A DNA stretch of 45,208 bases from JAAZBA01 sp964461815 (GCA_964461815.1 CAYWVF010000024.1:1-45208), one strand, 5' to 3'; positions 15,951-24,930 are shown, numbered from the stretch's first letter. A program made the numbers and translations. Notes: generated by a model not told the origin, from the letters alone.

Positions 15951-17012
15951 TTACTCCATATTTATAGCAAAGTTCAGGTCTTCTATCGCATCACAGAATG
16001 TAACGTTTGCAGTAACAAACACATAGCTGCCTGTCTTTGCTTTTCGTATATCATCATCCGAGTATTCTGAAACATCGTATCTCTGTGCAAGCCAGTCACG
16101 CTGTGCTGCTACGTCAATATCGGCTATGTTCTCTGCCTCGCTATAGAGAATGCCCTGTCTTACAAGATCGTCAAAATACTGATTGATTGCGGCTACGAAC
16201 ATAACCTTGTTATCGTAGCTGTTGTTGATGCCGATATAGTTCTCCTCAAACGCCGAGCGAATATCGTCACGCATCAGGTCCATACCCTCAATAATCTTGA
16301 TTTTCTTCATATCCTCGGTCTTATCACCGCTGAGTGTTGCAAGCGAGTTTATACCTCTGCCGACCTTGATTTTCTCGCCGCCATTTATGAGGATAAACTT
16401 TCCGGCATCGATGTCGGCATCTGCTGTGATGCTCTCGGTAATTGCACTTACATCTGCAAGCACCTGATATGTAGCACTTTTGGTCATTGAAAGACCTGCC
16501 AATAACCCTGCAATTCTCACGCAGAACTCGGCAGTGTTATAGGTATTACTTCCGCACTTGATACCGTCAGTAGTAAAGTTTACAATACCCTCGTGGTTTG
16601 CACTGCAGTTCGGAAGTACCGCCTTGAATGACTTTTTCGCTGAACGCTGTGCAATTATCCAATCTGCAATGTCCTGTGCATCATCCTCTGCAAGTCCCGG
16701 AATAGCGAGCCAGTTCCATTTCTTGTTCTTAAGTCTTGCTAAAGCATCGTCATAGGTTTCGTCTGCTCCGATACGCTCTACAAGCACGTTCTTCGGCGAG
16801 CCTGCAAACGCAAGATTTAAATATCTGCGATTCGTTGAATTCCACGCACTTGCCACACCATAGTCCGCTGCCGTCTGATACTTATAGCTCAGATTACCTT
16901 CGCCAGTTTTTGTATCATCCCTTAAAATAACTGCGACAATGCCGTTCTCACTTCGCCTTACAGCAGTTTCGGCTTTTGCTTTAAATTCAATTAAAATTTC
17001 AGGAAGTCCCAT
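15951..17012 (-). CDS. Contractile tail sheath protein (XkdK-like)
   Basis: A 353-residue sheath subunit. It begins MGLPEILIEFKAKAETAVRR, has the TTDGIKCGSNTYNTAEFCVR and GLLAGLSMTKSATY segments of XkdK, and the C-terminal DDIRKAKTGSYVFVTANVTF that inserts in neighbouring subunits. Its presence with the tube and baseplate J proteins shows a myovirus morphology. It abuts the upstream tail-terminator-like gene with no gap. Confidence 0.94.
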   Translation of the reverse strand: MGLPEILIEFKAKAETAVRRSENGIVAVILRDDTKTGEGNLSYKYQTAADYGVASAWNSTNRRYLNLAFAGSPKNVLVERIGADETYDDALARLKNKKWNWLAIPGLAEDDAQDIADWIIAQRSAKKSFKAVLPNCSANHEGIVNFTTDGIKCGSNTYNTAEFCVRIAGLLAGLSMTKSATYQVLADVSAITESITADADIDAGKFILINGGEKIKVGRGINSLATLSGDKTEDMKKIKIIEGMDLMRDDIRSAFEENYIGINNSYDNKVMFVAAINQYFDDLVRQGILYSEAENIADIDVAAQRDWLAQRYDVSEYSDDDIRKAKTGSYVFVTANVTFCDAIEDLNFAINME

Positions 17013-17444
17013 TTAATTCACCCTTTCCGTAAGTACAATTTCTTTCATACCCTCTATTTTTGTGTCCCCATCAACCGCTTGTATGAATGATATTTCAAAG
17101 TACACATACAATACCGTCTTTTCAATATCAAACTCTATCTCATCAATAGTTAAATGCCTGTCAGCAATATCAAACGGAGCATACAAAAATATGCGTTTTA
17201 TTCTGTTTGCTGCATCTATGCAGTCCTCGACTGTTTCAACCGCCGAAATATACTGTATTTCAATGCTGTCGGTCACTTCCTCTGTCGCACCACCGCACAG
17301 CTGTAATTTGCTGCTTGACGGATACACCGTCACAAATGCAGCCGGCTTTGAAAATCCTTCGTCAACCTCGTTTGCAACAACGTTAAATCCGTTAGCGGTC
17401 AACATCTCGCATACTCTTGATTGTATATCTTTTTCTGTAATCAT
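17013..17444 (-). CDS. Tail terminator-like protein (DUF6838/XkdJ position)
   Basis: A 143-residue protein starting MITEKDIQSRVCEMLTANGF. It has a beta-alpha fold with YPSSSKLQLCGGATEEVTDS and ends just before the sheath gene. Genes of this shape between the gp10-like protein and the sheath act as tail terminator or tail-completion proteins. Family name is given from memory of the pattern and position; the structural role is inference. Confidence 0.7.
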   Translation of the reverse strand: MITEKDIQSRVCEMLTANGFNVVANEVDEGFSKPAAFVTVYPSSSKLQLCGGATEEVTDSIEIQYISAVETVEDCIDAANRIKRIFLYAPFDIADRHLTIDEIEFDIEKTVLYVYFEISFIQAVDGDTKIEGMKEIVLTERVN

Positions 17445-17514
17445 TTTAGTGTCCCTTTCGACGTGTTTTGTGTCCCTATGTTTGAATGTCGTATGTTAAT
17501 TTATCAAGCATCTT

Positions 17515-17952
17515 TTAGGCATTGCTTTCAAATCTCGCTTGTGCTTCGGATATAGATTTTTCAAGCATAAACTTACCCTCGACACGTCCGCCCGATGTAA
17601 TACCGCGTGTAGAGCGTTGTACACGGTTTAACGTTCTGCCACGTTCACGTTTTTTCCCGCCACGTACAATTTCGTGTCCCAGCTCAATCAAATGTGCGTG
17701 CGGTGCGGCAGACTGTATTCGTACCACTCGCACCTTACCGCCCTTATACTGCTTGACTTTCTTAAGCCTCCACGAATTGCGGAGCTTTTTGGTACGGACG
17801 GGAGTAAGTGCTTTTGTCCGCTTATTTACCGCCTGACCTTGCGCCATCAGAAGTGCATCCGCTTGGTCAGGATACCTTTTCTCACAACGCTCGAATGCTT
17901 TCTGCAGTTCATCAAAGCCGAACACATCAACCTGTCTTGCCAAAGTTATCAA
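17515..17952 (-). CDS. HK97 gp10-like tail/head completion protein
   Basis: A 145-residue basic protein. It contains KRTKALTPVRTKKLRNSWRLK and APHAHLIELGHEIVRGGKK, the core pattern of the HK97 gp10 family. It overlaps the head-closure gene by 26 bases. A role in joining head and tail is known for the family. Confidence 0.88.
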   Translation of the reverse strand: MITLARQVDVFGFDELQKAFERCEKRYPDQADALLMAQGQAVNKRTKALTPVRTKKLRNSWRLKKVKQYKGGKVRVVRIQSAAPHAHLIELGHEIVRGGKKRERGRTLNRVQRSTRGITSGGRVEGKFMLEKSISEAQARFESNA

Positions 17953-18265
17953 CCTCGCTTGCTACAATGAGCAGTTCTTCATTTCGCTCGTCTATATTCA
18001 AAACTGATTCAATCTTGAATATTTTATTATTGTATTTAATCTGCATCTCTGCAGTAACATCAGCAAAATACCTCGTATGCACATTGTATGTGTTTTCAGC
18101 TCGGAGCTTTTGTGCCTCGTCATACTCACGCCCTGTTTTCGGAGCAACAAACGCCCATACAGTTCTAAGCTCAGAATATTCAGGCACATTTTCGCCCATA
18201 GAATTTTTTGTTGTCCCATTGGGTTTAAGGAACGTTATCCTGTGCCGCATCTTTGAAAAGTCCAT
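17927..18265 (-). CDS. Head-tail adaptor / head closure protein
   Basis: A 112-residue protein starting MDFSKMRHRITFLKPNGT. The R-I-x-F pattern followed by SMGENVPEYSELRTVWAFVAP matches the SPP1 gp16/HK97 gp7 head-closure family, a small beta barrel that seals the connector after packaging. It directly follows the connector gene and overlaps the gp10-like gene. Confidence 0.9.
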   Translation of the reverse strand: MDFSKMRHRITFLKPNGTTKNSMGENVPEYSELRTVWAFVAPKTGREYDEAQKLRAENTYNVHTRYFADVTAEMQIKYNNKIFKIESVLNIDERNEELLIVASEVDNFGKTG

Positions 18266-18529
18266 CTAAAACGCCGCCTTTCTATACGGCTGAAGAAGTG
18301 TATAGAACACACTTGGAATGCCATCTTTTGTACCCTGACGTTGCTCAAAGAAATATCCTACACATAAAAGCATAGCCTGCTTATAGCTTTCCGGCAGTTC
18401 GTCTGGTAGTGGAATACGGGTATAGTTCTCGCACATCTCCGAAGCTAAAAGGATGAGTATCCTCAAATACTCATCCTCTGCATCCGTATCAAGCCGTAAA
18501 TACTGTTTTACTTCATCAAGTGTCAGCAT
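18266..18529 (-). CDS. Head-tail connector (gp6/gp15-like)
   Basis: A small helical protein (MLTLDEVKQYLRLDTDAED, then ILLASEMCENYTR and PESYKQAMLLCVGYFFEQR), typical of phage gp6-like DNA packaging connectors that stack on the portal. I chose ATG 18529 after GGGTG; in-frame GTG and ATG codons also occur at 18538 and 18535. The C-terminus PSVFYTLLQPYRKAAF is the usual ending. Confidence 0.9.
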   Translation of the reverse strand: MLTLDEVKQYLRLDTDAEDEYLRILILLASEMCENYTRIPLPDELPESYKQAMLLCVGYFFEQRQGTKDGIPSVFYTLLQPYRKAAF

Positions 18530-18704
18530 CCGCATCACCCTTTGCTGTTTCAGCTTTCGGTTTCTTTGCAGACGCTGTCTTTACCTCTTTGGCATATCCT
18601 GCTTTTATGAGGTCCTTGCCAAGCTCATTGCTTACCTCTGCTGTTTCACCAACAGCAAAGCTGAAATCAAGTCCTGCACACGAAACTAAAATCTGTATCT
18701 TCAT
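18516..18704 (-). CDS. Small hypothetical protein between capsid and connector
   Basis: A 62-residue product. The first half is a compact beta-like segment (LVSCAGLDFSFAVGETAEVS, then LGKDLIKAGYAKEV), the second an acidic/lysine tail rich in Ala and Asp. Proteins of this shape commonly follow the major capsid gene in clostridial phages; decoration or assembly roles are guesses. It overlaps the connector gene. Confidence 0.65.
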   Translation of the reverse strand: MKIQILVSCAGLDFSFAVGETAEVSNELGKDLIKAGYAKEVKTASAKKPKAETAKGDADADT

Positions 18705-18709
18705 TTACA

Positions 18710-19894
18710 TTACGCTCCCATCTCTAATGTCTTTACAGCTTCAGGAAGTGTCAGCTTACCGTCCACTCTCTGGAACACTCTGAAACCTACCTGACCGTTT
18801 TTTGCAAACAATTCATTCAAACGCTGGAACGAACGTCCCTGTCTGTCCGCAATCCAGTAGTATGACAAGTCACCAAACAGCATAACCTTGTTGCCGCCTG
18901 CAATCTCAGGCATACACGATGATGTGTACACAGGACGGTTAAGAATAGTATCAGGCTGTCCTGCCTGAAGTCCCGGCTGCCACAAATACTGACCTGTTCC
19001 ATCCTTGAGCTTGCGGATTGCCTTGATTGTTGAGTCGTTGGCAATGAACACAGCATTCTTTCTGTATGGTGTTCTTAAGCTGTGGTAAAGGTCAATAACC
19101 TCATCGGCTGTGATTGCAGTTGAGCTTGCAGCAGTAACACCTGTTTCACCGCTTGTTATAAGGCCAGTCGGCTTGCTCGAGCCGTCACCCGAGATAAACA
19201 CAAGCTCCTCTGCCGCAGACATTCGTCTTGCAAATTCCTGTGCAATGTATGTTTCAAGGTTGAATGCCGCATCGTTAAGAAGTTCTTCTGAAACCTTGAT
19301 AATCGAACTCAGCTTGTGAGCGCCGAGTGTTACAGTTGCAAACACATCATCGTCCTCGGTGTATTCACCCTCTTCATCAACCCATATAGCCGCACCGTGT
19401 GATGCCACAACCGGAATTTTCTTATCACCGTTGGAGCTTGTGATGATAGTTGCAAGGTTTCTGATGAAGTTCTCTTCACTGAGTCTGTCGATAAGCGTTG
19501 CCTCGAACTCGTCAGGAACAAGGTATCCGCCCTCAGAATCAGTACCTATCTGCAAAGCATCATGTACACTGTATGTATACTTATTCTGCATAGCTTTCCA
19601 GAAAGCATTCTTGTACTCGTCACTTGCTCTGCCTGTTTTCATATCACCGCCTGTCTTAGGTGTGCCAAGCACAGGTGTGTTCACAGGTGCATTGAGCTGC
19701 TTTTCAATCTCTGCCTGACGCTCTAACATATCAATCTCACGTCCGAGTGCTACAATGTCAGCTTCCATTTTCTCGTATACAGCGGCATCCTCTGCTGAAA
19801 GCACATCTCCGTCACGCTTTGCATTGTCAAGGAACTTCTTTGTTTCGTCCCACAAATTTGCTCTTTTATGTCTCAAATCCAAAATCTTACTCAT
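18710..19894 (-). CDS. Major capsid protein, HK97 fold
   Basis: A 394-residue capsid protein. Residues 1-95 form a charged coiled-coil scaffold (delta) domain, probably removed by the adjacent ClpP-like protease. The capsid core shows YLVPDEFEATLIDRLSEENF, ELLNDAAFNLETYIAQEFA and EELVFISGDGSSKPTGL, hallmarks of HK97-type capsids, and ends in LTLPEAVKTLEMGA. It lies directly downstream of the protease and portal genes. Confidence 0.96.
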   Translation of the reverse strand: MSKILDLRHKRANLWDETKKFLDNAKRDGDVLSAEDAAVYEKMEADIVALGREIDMLERQAEIEKQLNAPVNTPVLGTPKTGGDMKTGRASDEYKNAFWKAMQNKYTYSVHDALQIGTDSEGGYLVPDEFEATLIDRLSEENFIRNLATIITSSNGDKKIPVVASHGAAIWVDEEGEYTEDDDVFATVTLGAHKLSSIIKVSEELLNDAAFNLETYIAQEFARRMSAAEELVFISGDGSSKPTGLITSGETGVTAASSTAITADEVIDLYHSLRTPYRKNAVFIANDSTIKAIRKLKDGTGQYLWQPGLQAGQPDTILNRPVYTSSCMPEIAGGNKVMLFGDLSYYWIADRQGRSFQRLNELFAKNGQVGFRVFQRVDGKLTLPEAVKTLEMGA

Positions 19895-19909
19895 AGTTAT
19901 CTACCTCCG

Positions 19910-20623
19910 TTATTTCAATAAACTTAATCTTTTTTCAAACTGACCTATATCAATACCCACGTTATCAGGCTTTTCAATCGGCTTGAGCTTTTTCCTCATA
20001 GCTGCAACGGTATTTGTCACCATTGCGGTCTTGTCGAAAATCATATTTTCTGCAATATCACTATCAGAGTTTTCTGTATACATAACCTTATCGCAGAAAC
20101 CCATACCGTGTGCCGAGTGTGCGTTCATCCAAGTTTCAGCATTCATAAGGTGTGACAGCTTACTCCTTGAAAGACCTGTCTTTATCTGATACGCATTGAT
20201 AATCGACTCCTTTACCTCATTTAAAAATTCAATGCCCTGTTCCATTTCCGACACTTCGCCGTATAAAAGCATTGACGGGTTATGTATCATAAGCATTGAC
20301 GTGGGTGACATTTCCACCATATCGCCTGCCATTGCAATAACGGATGCAGCACTTGCCGCAATTCCATCAATCTTAACAGTAACATTGCCCTTGTAGTCCA
20401 TCAGCATATTGTAAATTTGAGCCGCCGCTATACAGTCACCGCCCGGAGAATTTATCCAAACCGTAATATCGCCTGTGCCTGCATTTAATTCGTCCTTAAA
20501 AAGCTGTGGTGTTACATCATCGTCAAACCAGCTTTCCTCTGCGATTGTTCCGTTTAGAAACAGTGTCCTTTCCGGCACCTCCGCTTGATTCGTTATCGTC
20601 TTCCAATTCCAAAACTTCTTCAT
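19910..20623 (-). CDS. Head maturation protease, ClpP-like (S14)
   Basis: A 237-residue serine protease that cleaves the capsid delta domain. It starts MKKFWNWKT, as many phage Clp proteases do. The oxyanion stretch INSPGGD (about 58-63), the nucleophile in GIAAS (Ser91) and the histidine in MIHNPS (His114) are visible. The gene overlaps the 3' end of the portal gene by 101 bases in another frame, a long overlap for this pair that still keeps both conserved ends. Confidence 0.94.
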   Translation of the reverse strand: MKKFWNWKTITNQAEVPERTLFLNGTIAEESWFDDDVTPQLFKDELNAGTGDITVWINSPGGDCIAAAQIYNMLMDYKGNVTVKIDGIAASAASVIAMAGDMVEMSPTSMLMIHNPSMLLYGEVSEMEQGIEFLNEVKESIINAYQIKTGLSRSKLSHLMNAETWMNAHSAHGMGFCDKVMYTENSDSDIAENMIFDKTAMVTNTVAAMRKKLKPIEKPDNVGIDIGQFEKRLSLLK

Positions 20624-21857
20624 CAGTATCTTCCTCCTTTCCGTTTACTGCAAAAATACCTGCATCCTCAAGCTTTGTCATATTACCGTTTATGAGGTAT
20701 AGGTCACCGTCTTCTTCTGTCGGTATTCTGTTCAAATCCTCAAGCTCTCGTATATCGTTTGCACTGAGCCAGCCGTTCTGTCTGCCGACTGCATAACCGT
20801 TCATACGGCTCTGGAAATCACCACGCAAAAGTCCGTCTACATTGAACTTTGCAAAATAGTTCTTCTGATCTTCTTCCGACAAAAGCTGCTGAAAGATGCT
20901 CTGCTCAATGCGTACAAGCCACGGACGGATTGTGTTTGTCACAAAGTCCAGACTCTGCTGTTCTATGTTATTGAACGATGATTTCTCAAGGTCTGCAATC
21001 ATATGCGGCGGCACACGAAATATTCGGCAGATTTCGTTCACTTGAAACTTCCTCGTTTCAAGGAACTGTGCCTCGTGCGGATTTATTGAAATCGGATTGA
21101 ATTTCATACCTTCCTCAAGCACAGCAACCTTGTGCGCATTACCGCTCCCGCCGTATGCTTTGTTCCAAGCATCACGCACCTTTTCAGGCTCTTTCAATAC
21201 TCCCGGATGCTCAAGTACACCGCTCGGTGTGCCGGAGTTCGAGAAAAATGACGAGCCGTATTCTTCGGCGGCAATACAAAGTCCTATCGCATTCTTCGCC
21301 ATTGCAATGGGCGAGTGTCCGATAAGTCCGTCAAAGCCGAGTCCGACAATATGGAATATTTCGTCCTTGCGGAACACAATCGAGCCTTGCTTGTCGGAAT
21401 TGTATTTATAGTAGAGTTTGCCGTCTGTACCTCTGTCTACAGTCATCTTCTCAGGCATAAGCGGATACAGTGCTGTAATCTCACCTCTGCCGTTTCTGAT
21501 AATCTGTGAGTATGAATTACCCCATAACAAAAGGTGGCTCATCATAACCTCTCGCATTATGAAGCTGTTCATTTCCGGGTTCGGAATATCGTGCAGAATC
21601 CGATACAACGGGTGCGTATATACACGCTCCTTACCGCTGTCGGTGTATCCGTAAACGTGCAGCGGAAGGCTTGCGACAGTTTCTGCAATGATACGCACAC
21701 ACGCATACACCGCAGTGGTCTGCATAGCCGACCGCTCCGTTACAGACTTTCCTGACCATGTTCTTCCGAACGGAAAGAATCGTCCGCCGCCGACATTGTC
21801 ACCGATATGGTTCTTCGGGGTATCCCTTGACTTGAATATTGATTTTATGAGTTTCAT
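20523..21857 (-). CDS. Portal protein, HK97 family
   Basis: A 444-residue portal that forms the dodecameric DNA channel. Motifs include TTAVYACVRIIAETVASLPL, LLLWGNSYSQIIRNGRGEI and ICRIFRVPPHMIADLEKSSF with NNIEQQSL. AGGAGG stands before the ATG. The C-terminus is acidic and overlaps the protease gene. It lies downstream of the large terminase, separated by an inserted cassette. Confidence 0.96.
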   Translation of the reverse strand: MKLIKSIFKSRDTPKNHIGDNVGGGRFFPFGRTWSGKSVTERSAMQTTAVYACVRIIAETVASLPLHVYGYTDSGKERVYTHPLYRILHDIPNPEMNSFIMREVMMSHLLLWGNSYSQIIRNGRGEITALYPLMPEKMTVDRGTDGKLYYKYNSDKQGSIVFRKDEIFHIVGLGFDGLIGHSPIAMAKNAIGLCIAAEEYGSSFFSNSGTPSGVLEHPGVLKEPEKVRDAWNKAYGGSGNAHKVAVLEEGMKFNPISINPHEAQFLETRKFQVNEICRIFRVPPHMIADLEKSSFNNIEQQSLDFVTNTIRPWLVRIEQSIFQQLLSEEDQKNYFAKFNVDGLLRGDFQSRMNGYAVGRQNGWLSANDIRELEDLNRIPTEEDGDLYLINGNMTKLEDAGIFAVNGKEEDTDEEVLELEDDNESSGGAGKDTVSKRNNRRGKLV

Positions 21858-21881
21858 ATATTTCCTCCTAAAAATGGGTAC

Positions 21882-21908
21882 AAAAAAAGCACCTCAAATG
21901 AGATGCTT
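21882..21908 (-). terminator. Intrinsic terminator after the 167-residue cassette
   Basis: Minus-strand stem AAGCATCTC/GAGGTGCTT with a four-base loop, followed by seven T. It lies between the cassette gene and the portal, inside the late operon. Confidence 0.85.
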
Positions 21909-21924
21909 AATTTTGATTATTTTA

Positions 21925-22428
21925 TTACTTGATAATTTGTATTTGAATACCCAATTGTTCTGCAACTGCAATAATATTTCCTATATTTGAAATACCCCAT
22001 TGAGTACATACAGCACATACGTCCGTTTGTGTTCGAATCAATTCATTTGGCAATGTAAAAAATCTTGTTTTATAGTCAGAACAATTTTCTTTTACATCCT
22101 CAAACGTTCTTACTACTCCTAATGACCCTTGCAAACTCTTATCAAAGGTCATCATTAACTGTGCAGCTGTAGTGTTAGGATACATTTTCATATATTTTTG
22201 AACAATAGCTAATACTAATCTGTTCTTTCCATATTTTTTACCATCCAATATGAACTTTGTTGTATCTCTTCCTGCAGAATCTTTCGATTTTCCGAAAGTT
22301 ATAGTTTCTTCAGGAATATCTTTATACTTTACATCTCCTTGCTCCCTGTCCTTTTTTAATTCTCTGACCTCATCTTCGAGTACAGCAATTCTGTCCATAA
22401 GTTCTAAAAGTATTCTGTCATAATTCAT
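21925..22428 (-). CDS. Unknown 167-residue protein, self-contained cassette
   Basis: It begins with a coiled coil (LMDRIAVLEDEVRELKKDRE, about 9-30), then a region containing LDGKKYGKNRLVLAIVQKY and FDKSLQGSLGVV, and ends in a Cys-containing segment DVCAVCTQWG. I do not recognise a family with certainty; the middle resembles a small winged-helix or nucleic-acid-binding module. It lies between large terminase and portal, where no structural gene is expected. It has a strong promoter, a ribosome site (GGAGG) and a terminator of its own, and AT-rich base use unlike its neighbours. A lysogeny-expressed accessory gene is the likeliest reading. Confidence 0.8.
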   Translation of the reverse strand: MNYDRILLELMDRIAVLEDEVRELKKDREQGDVKYKDIPEETITFGKSKDSAGRDTTKFILDGKKYGKNRLVLAIVQKYMKMYPNTTAAQLMMTFDKSLQGSLGVVRTFEDVKENCSDYKTRFFTLPNELIRTQTDVCAVCTQWGISNIGNIIAVAEQLGIQIQIIK

Positions 22429-22468
22429 GTGTTATCCCTCCATAATTTATATTGTTTTTTGTAATTTA

Positions 22469-22497
22469 ATGATAACGCAAGAAAAATGTTTTGTCAA
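22469..22497 (-). promoter_or_regulatory. Strong promoter of the 167-residue cassette
   Basis: Minus strand TTGACA, exactly 17 bases, TATCAT (plus 22492-22497 and 22469-22474). It lies about 40 bases before the ATG. The -35 box touches a long perfect inverted repeat. Confidence 0.85.
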
Positions 22498-22539
22498 TAG
22501 ATAATTAAAGAAAAATGTAATTTTCTTTAATTATCTATT
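22496..22539. repeat. Perfect 19-bp inverted repeat at the cassette promoter
   Basis: Arms 22496-22514 and 22521-22539 are perfect complements around a six-base loop; the core is AGATAATTAAAGAAAA. The inner end overlaps the -35 box by two bases. It has no T run on the relevant strand, so an operator or an insertion scar is more likely than a terminator. Confidence 0.8.
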
Positions 22540-22559
22540 ATTATCATAAATTATCTAAT

Positions 22560-24110
22560 TTAAAATACAATAATTCCACGACTGTCATAAACACTGCCCT
22601 GATTCTGACCTGCATTCCTCACGGCACGGTCAAGTGCCATTACAGATGCAACCGCTCCGTCTATTCGCTCGGTGCTGTGTTTCTTCGACAGCTTGATGTT
22701 CTCTGCCGCATCTATCTCCACGCACACATTATCAAAGTTCCATCTGAGAACCGGATGATTATTATGGATAATCTTCTCTTTCAAAACAAGCGAATACAGT
22801 TCTTTTGTCGGTGGACTCATATCCTTGAACCCTTGACCGAAAGGCACCATTGTAAGACCTTCGTCCTGCAGGTTTAATATAATCTGTGTTGCATTGTAGC
22901 GGTCATAGGCTATTTCCCGTACCACATACTTGCTCGCAATTTCCTTTATATCCGCCTCAATCCTGCGGTAATCAACTACATTGCCTTCCGTTGTGCGTAT
23001 AAAGCCGTTTGCCTTCCACACGTCATACGGAACATGGTCACGGCGGACACGCTGACGAAGGTTTTCTTCCGGTATCCAGAAATGCGGAACAATAATATAT
23101 TTTTCCGTATCATTCCTCGGCGGGAACACAAGCACGAATGCTGTGAGGTCGAGCGTTGTTGAAAGGTCAAGTCCGGCATAGCACTCACGTCCTCGGAGCA
23201 ATTCCAAGTCCACAGTTTCATCACACGCATCCCACTTTTCCATCTGCATCCAACGTGTGGACTGCTTTACCCACTGATTAAGTCGGAGCTGACGAAACAG
23301 ATTCTCTTCCGCAGGATTTTCCTTTGCAGATAAAAACGCAGCACGAACCTTTTCTATATCAACAGTGTGTCCGAGCGAAGGATTTGCTTTGTACCAGTTC
23401 CTCTCATCCGTCCAGTCATCGGTATCGTCAATGCCGTATATGACAGGATAGAATGTCGGGTCTGTTTTTCTGCCCTCTAAAATATCCACAGCCTTTTGGT
23501 GCTGTTCAAAGCAAATACTGTTTCGGTCAGTTCCGGCTGTGGTGATCAGAAAGAACAGCGGCTGTGTTCGCGCATCACCTGAACCCTTTGTCATTACATC
23601 AAACAGTTCACGGTTCGGCTGTGAATGCAGCTCGTCAAATATAACGCCGTGGACGTTAAGACCATGCTTTGTGAAAGCCTCACTCGACAGCACTTGATAA
23701 TATGAATTTGTCGGTTTATATACAAGTCTTTTTACAGACATAATTGGCTTGATTCGTTTTTTCAGAGCCGGGCATTGGTCTACCATATCAACAGCCACAT
23801 CAAAAACGATGCTTGCCTGCTGACGGTCACTTGCACAGCCGTATACTTCCGCACCCCATTCGCCGTCACCGCAGGTGAGGTACAGTGCTACTCCGGCAGC
23901 AAGTTCAGATTTGCCCATCTTCTTCGGTATCTCAACATAAGCCGTGTTATACTGCCGATACCCGTTTTCCTTTACCGTGCCGAACACATCGTTCATTATC
24001 TTGTCCTGCCACGGCAATAACTCAAACGGCACACCCCGCCATTTGCCTTTGGTGTGCTTAAGTGCGTTTATGAACGTGATAGCACGTTTTGCTCTATTTT
24101 CGTCATACAC
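22560..24110 (-). CDS. terL: Terminase large subunit
   Basis: A 516-residue DNA packaging motor. ATPase motifs are Walker A EIPKKMGKSE (about 60-69) and Walker B GVIFDELH (about 155-162). The nuclease domain begins AGLDLSTTLDLTAF with conserved aspartates. It belongs to the group paired with P27-type small subunits. It starts at GTG 24110, which shares a base with the TAG stop of the small subunit (TAGTG), so translation is coupled. Confidence 0.96.
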   Translation of the reverse strand: MYDENRAKRAITFINALKHTKGKWRGVPFELLPWQDKIMNDVFGTVKENGYRQYNTAYVEIPKKMGKSELAAGVALYLTCGDGEWGAEVYGCASDRQQASIVFDVAVDMVDQCPALKKRIKPIMSVKRLVYKPTNSYYQVLSSEAFTKHGLNVHGVIFDELHSQPNRELFDVMTKGSGDARTQPLFFLITTAGTDRNSICFEQHQKAVDILEGRKTDPTFYPVIYGIDDTDDWTDERNWYKANPSLGHTVDIEKVRAAFLSAKENPAEENLFRQLRLNQWVKQSTRWMQMEKWDACDETVDLELLRGRECYAGLDLSTTLDLTAFVLVFPPRNDTEKYIIVPHFWIPEENLRQRVRRDHVPYDVWKANGFIRTTEGNVVDYRRIEADIKEIASKYVVREIAYDRYNATQIILNLQDEGLTMVPFGQGFKDMSPPTKELYSLVLKEKIIHNNHPVLRWNFDNVCVEIDAAENIKLSKKHSTERIDGAVASVMALDRAVRNAGQNQGSVYDSRGIIVF

Positions 24111-24601
24111 TATTTCTTTTCACCACCTAATGAAAGGAGCTGTTCCATAGCATCATCAGAGGAATCCGCTCCGCTGTCGGTCACAATCCTTGACCTTGAT
24201 GCAGGGGTAAGACCGAACTGTTCACAGAATTTGCTCATCTGTTTCATGTACTGCTGTGCAATAGACACCTGCGGTACTTGCTGCCAATAACCGCTCGGTG
24301 TTTTTACAATCGCACCATGCTTTGAAATGAACTCCTCCGCCTCTTTCCAACGGGCATAGCTTTGGCAGTATCCGGCAAAGGCAGCCATATCAACCTCGGT
24401 CAGGATACCGAGCTGTTCCATCTGCTTTGCAAGACGTTTCCATTCCTTTTTCGCTTCGTCTTCAAGCCATTTAGGACAGGTGGGAGCCTTTTGCTTCGGC
24501 TTTGGCTCATTTGTATTCAGTTGTCTTTTACCCGGATTGCCCTCAAGCTGTTTTATAGCTGTTGGCTTGGGTGTGCGTCCTCTCTGCGCCATTCGTATCA
24601 T
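24110..24601 (-). CDS. terS: Terminase small subunit, P27 family
   Basis: A 163-residue DNA recognition subunit. RGRTPKPTAIKQLEGNPGKR at the N-terminus is the P27 signature; WLEDEAKKEWKRLAKQMEQ and YWQQVPQVSIAQQYMKQM follow. The start may be the ATG at 24601 or at 24592; both have a GGAG site. It begins the packaging and head block, just downstream of a terminator. Confidence 0.95.
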   Translation of the reverse strand: MIRMAQRGRTPKPTAIKQLEGNPGKRQLNTNEPKPKQKAPTCPKWLEDEAKKEWKRLAKQMEQLGILTEVDMAAFAGYCQSYARWKEAEEFISKHGAIVKTPSGYWQQVPQVSIAQQYMKQMSKFCEQFGLTPASRSRIVTDSGADSSDDAMEQLLSLGGEKK

Positions 24602-24627
24602 CTCCGCTCCGTATAAATTTCTGCACT

Positions 24628-24651
24628 AAAAAACCGCCTCGGTGGGCGGTC
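24628..24651 (-). terminator. Intrinsic terminator before the terminase genes
   Basis: Minus-strand stem ACCGCC/GGCGGT with a six-base loop and TTTTTT. It ends the short transcript from promoter A and would isolate the terminase genes unless late transcription is antiterminated or starts further down. Confidence 0.85.
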
Positions 24652-24659
24652 TTTACATT

Positions 24660-24884
24660 TTAGTTATAGTCTTTCTTTAGAATTTCAAGCGCTATTTCAG
24701 TATCTTTATCAATCGGCTGAATGTCCCAGCCCCTGTCATAATTGCAGACAATTTCGTTACTTCGTTTCAGCATCAGCTTGGAAATCTGTCCTCCGTCAAT
24801 TCCATACTGTGAACCGCCGTTGTAGACTTTCACCCAAAACTTGAAATTGCTGCCGTTTACCTTAACTGCTCCTTCTTTCCACAT
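24660..24884 (-). CDS. Small hypothetical protein (DUF7678-like) under promoter A
   Basis: A 74-residue protein. VNGSNFKFWVKVYNGGSQYG and DGGQISKLML suggest a small beta-rich fold, with NYDRGWDIQPIDKDTE near the end. Similar small proteins are frequent in clostridial prophages, without assigned function; the family name is tentative. It is transcribed alone: promoter A lies upstream, the terminator 24628-24651 downstream. ACGGAGGAC precedes the ATG. Confidence 0.7.
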   Translation of the reverse strand: MWKEGAVKVNGSNFKFWVKVYNGGSQYGIDGGQISKLMLKRSNEIVCNYDRGWDIQPIDKDTEIALEILKKDYN

Positions 24885-24930
24885 ATCTTAGTCCTCCGTT
24901 TTCTTGGGGTTTGCCCCTTTCGTTGTACAC

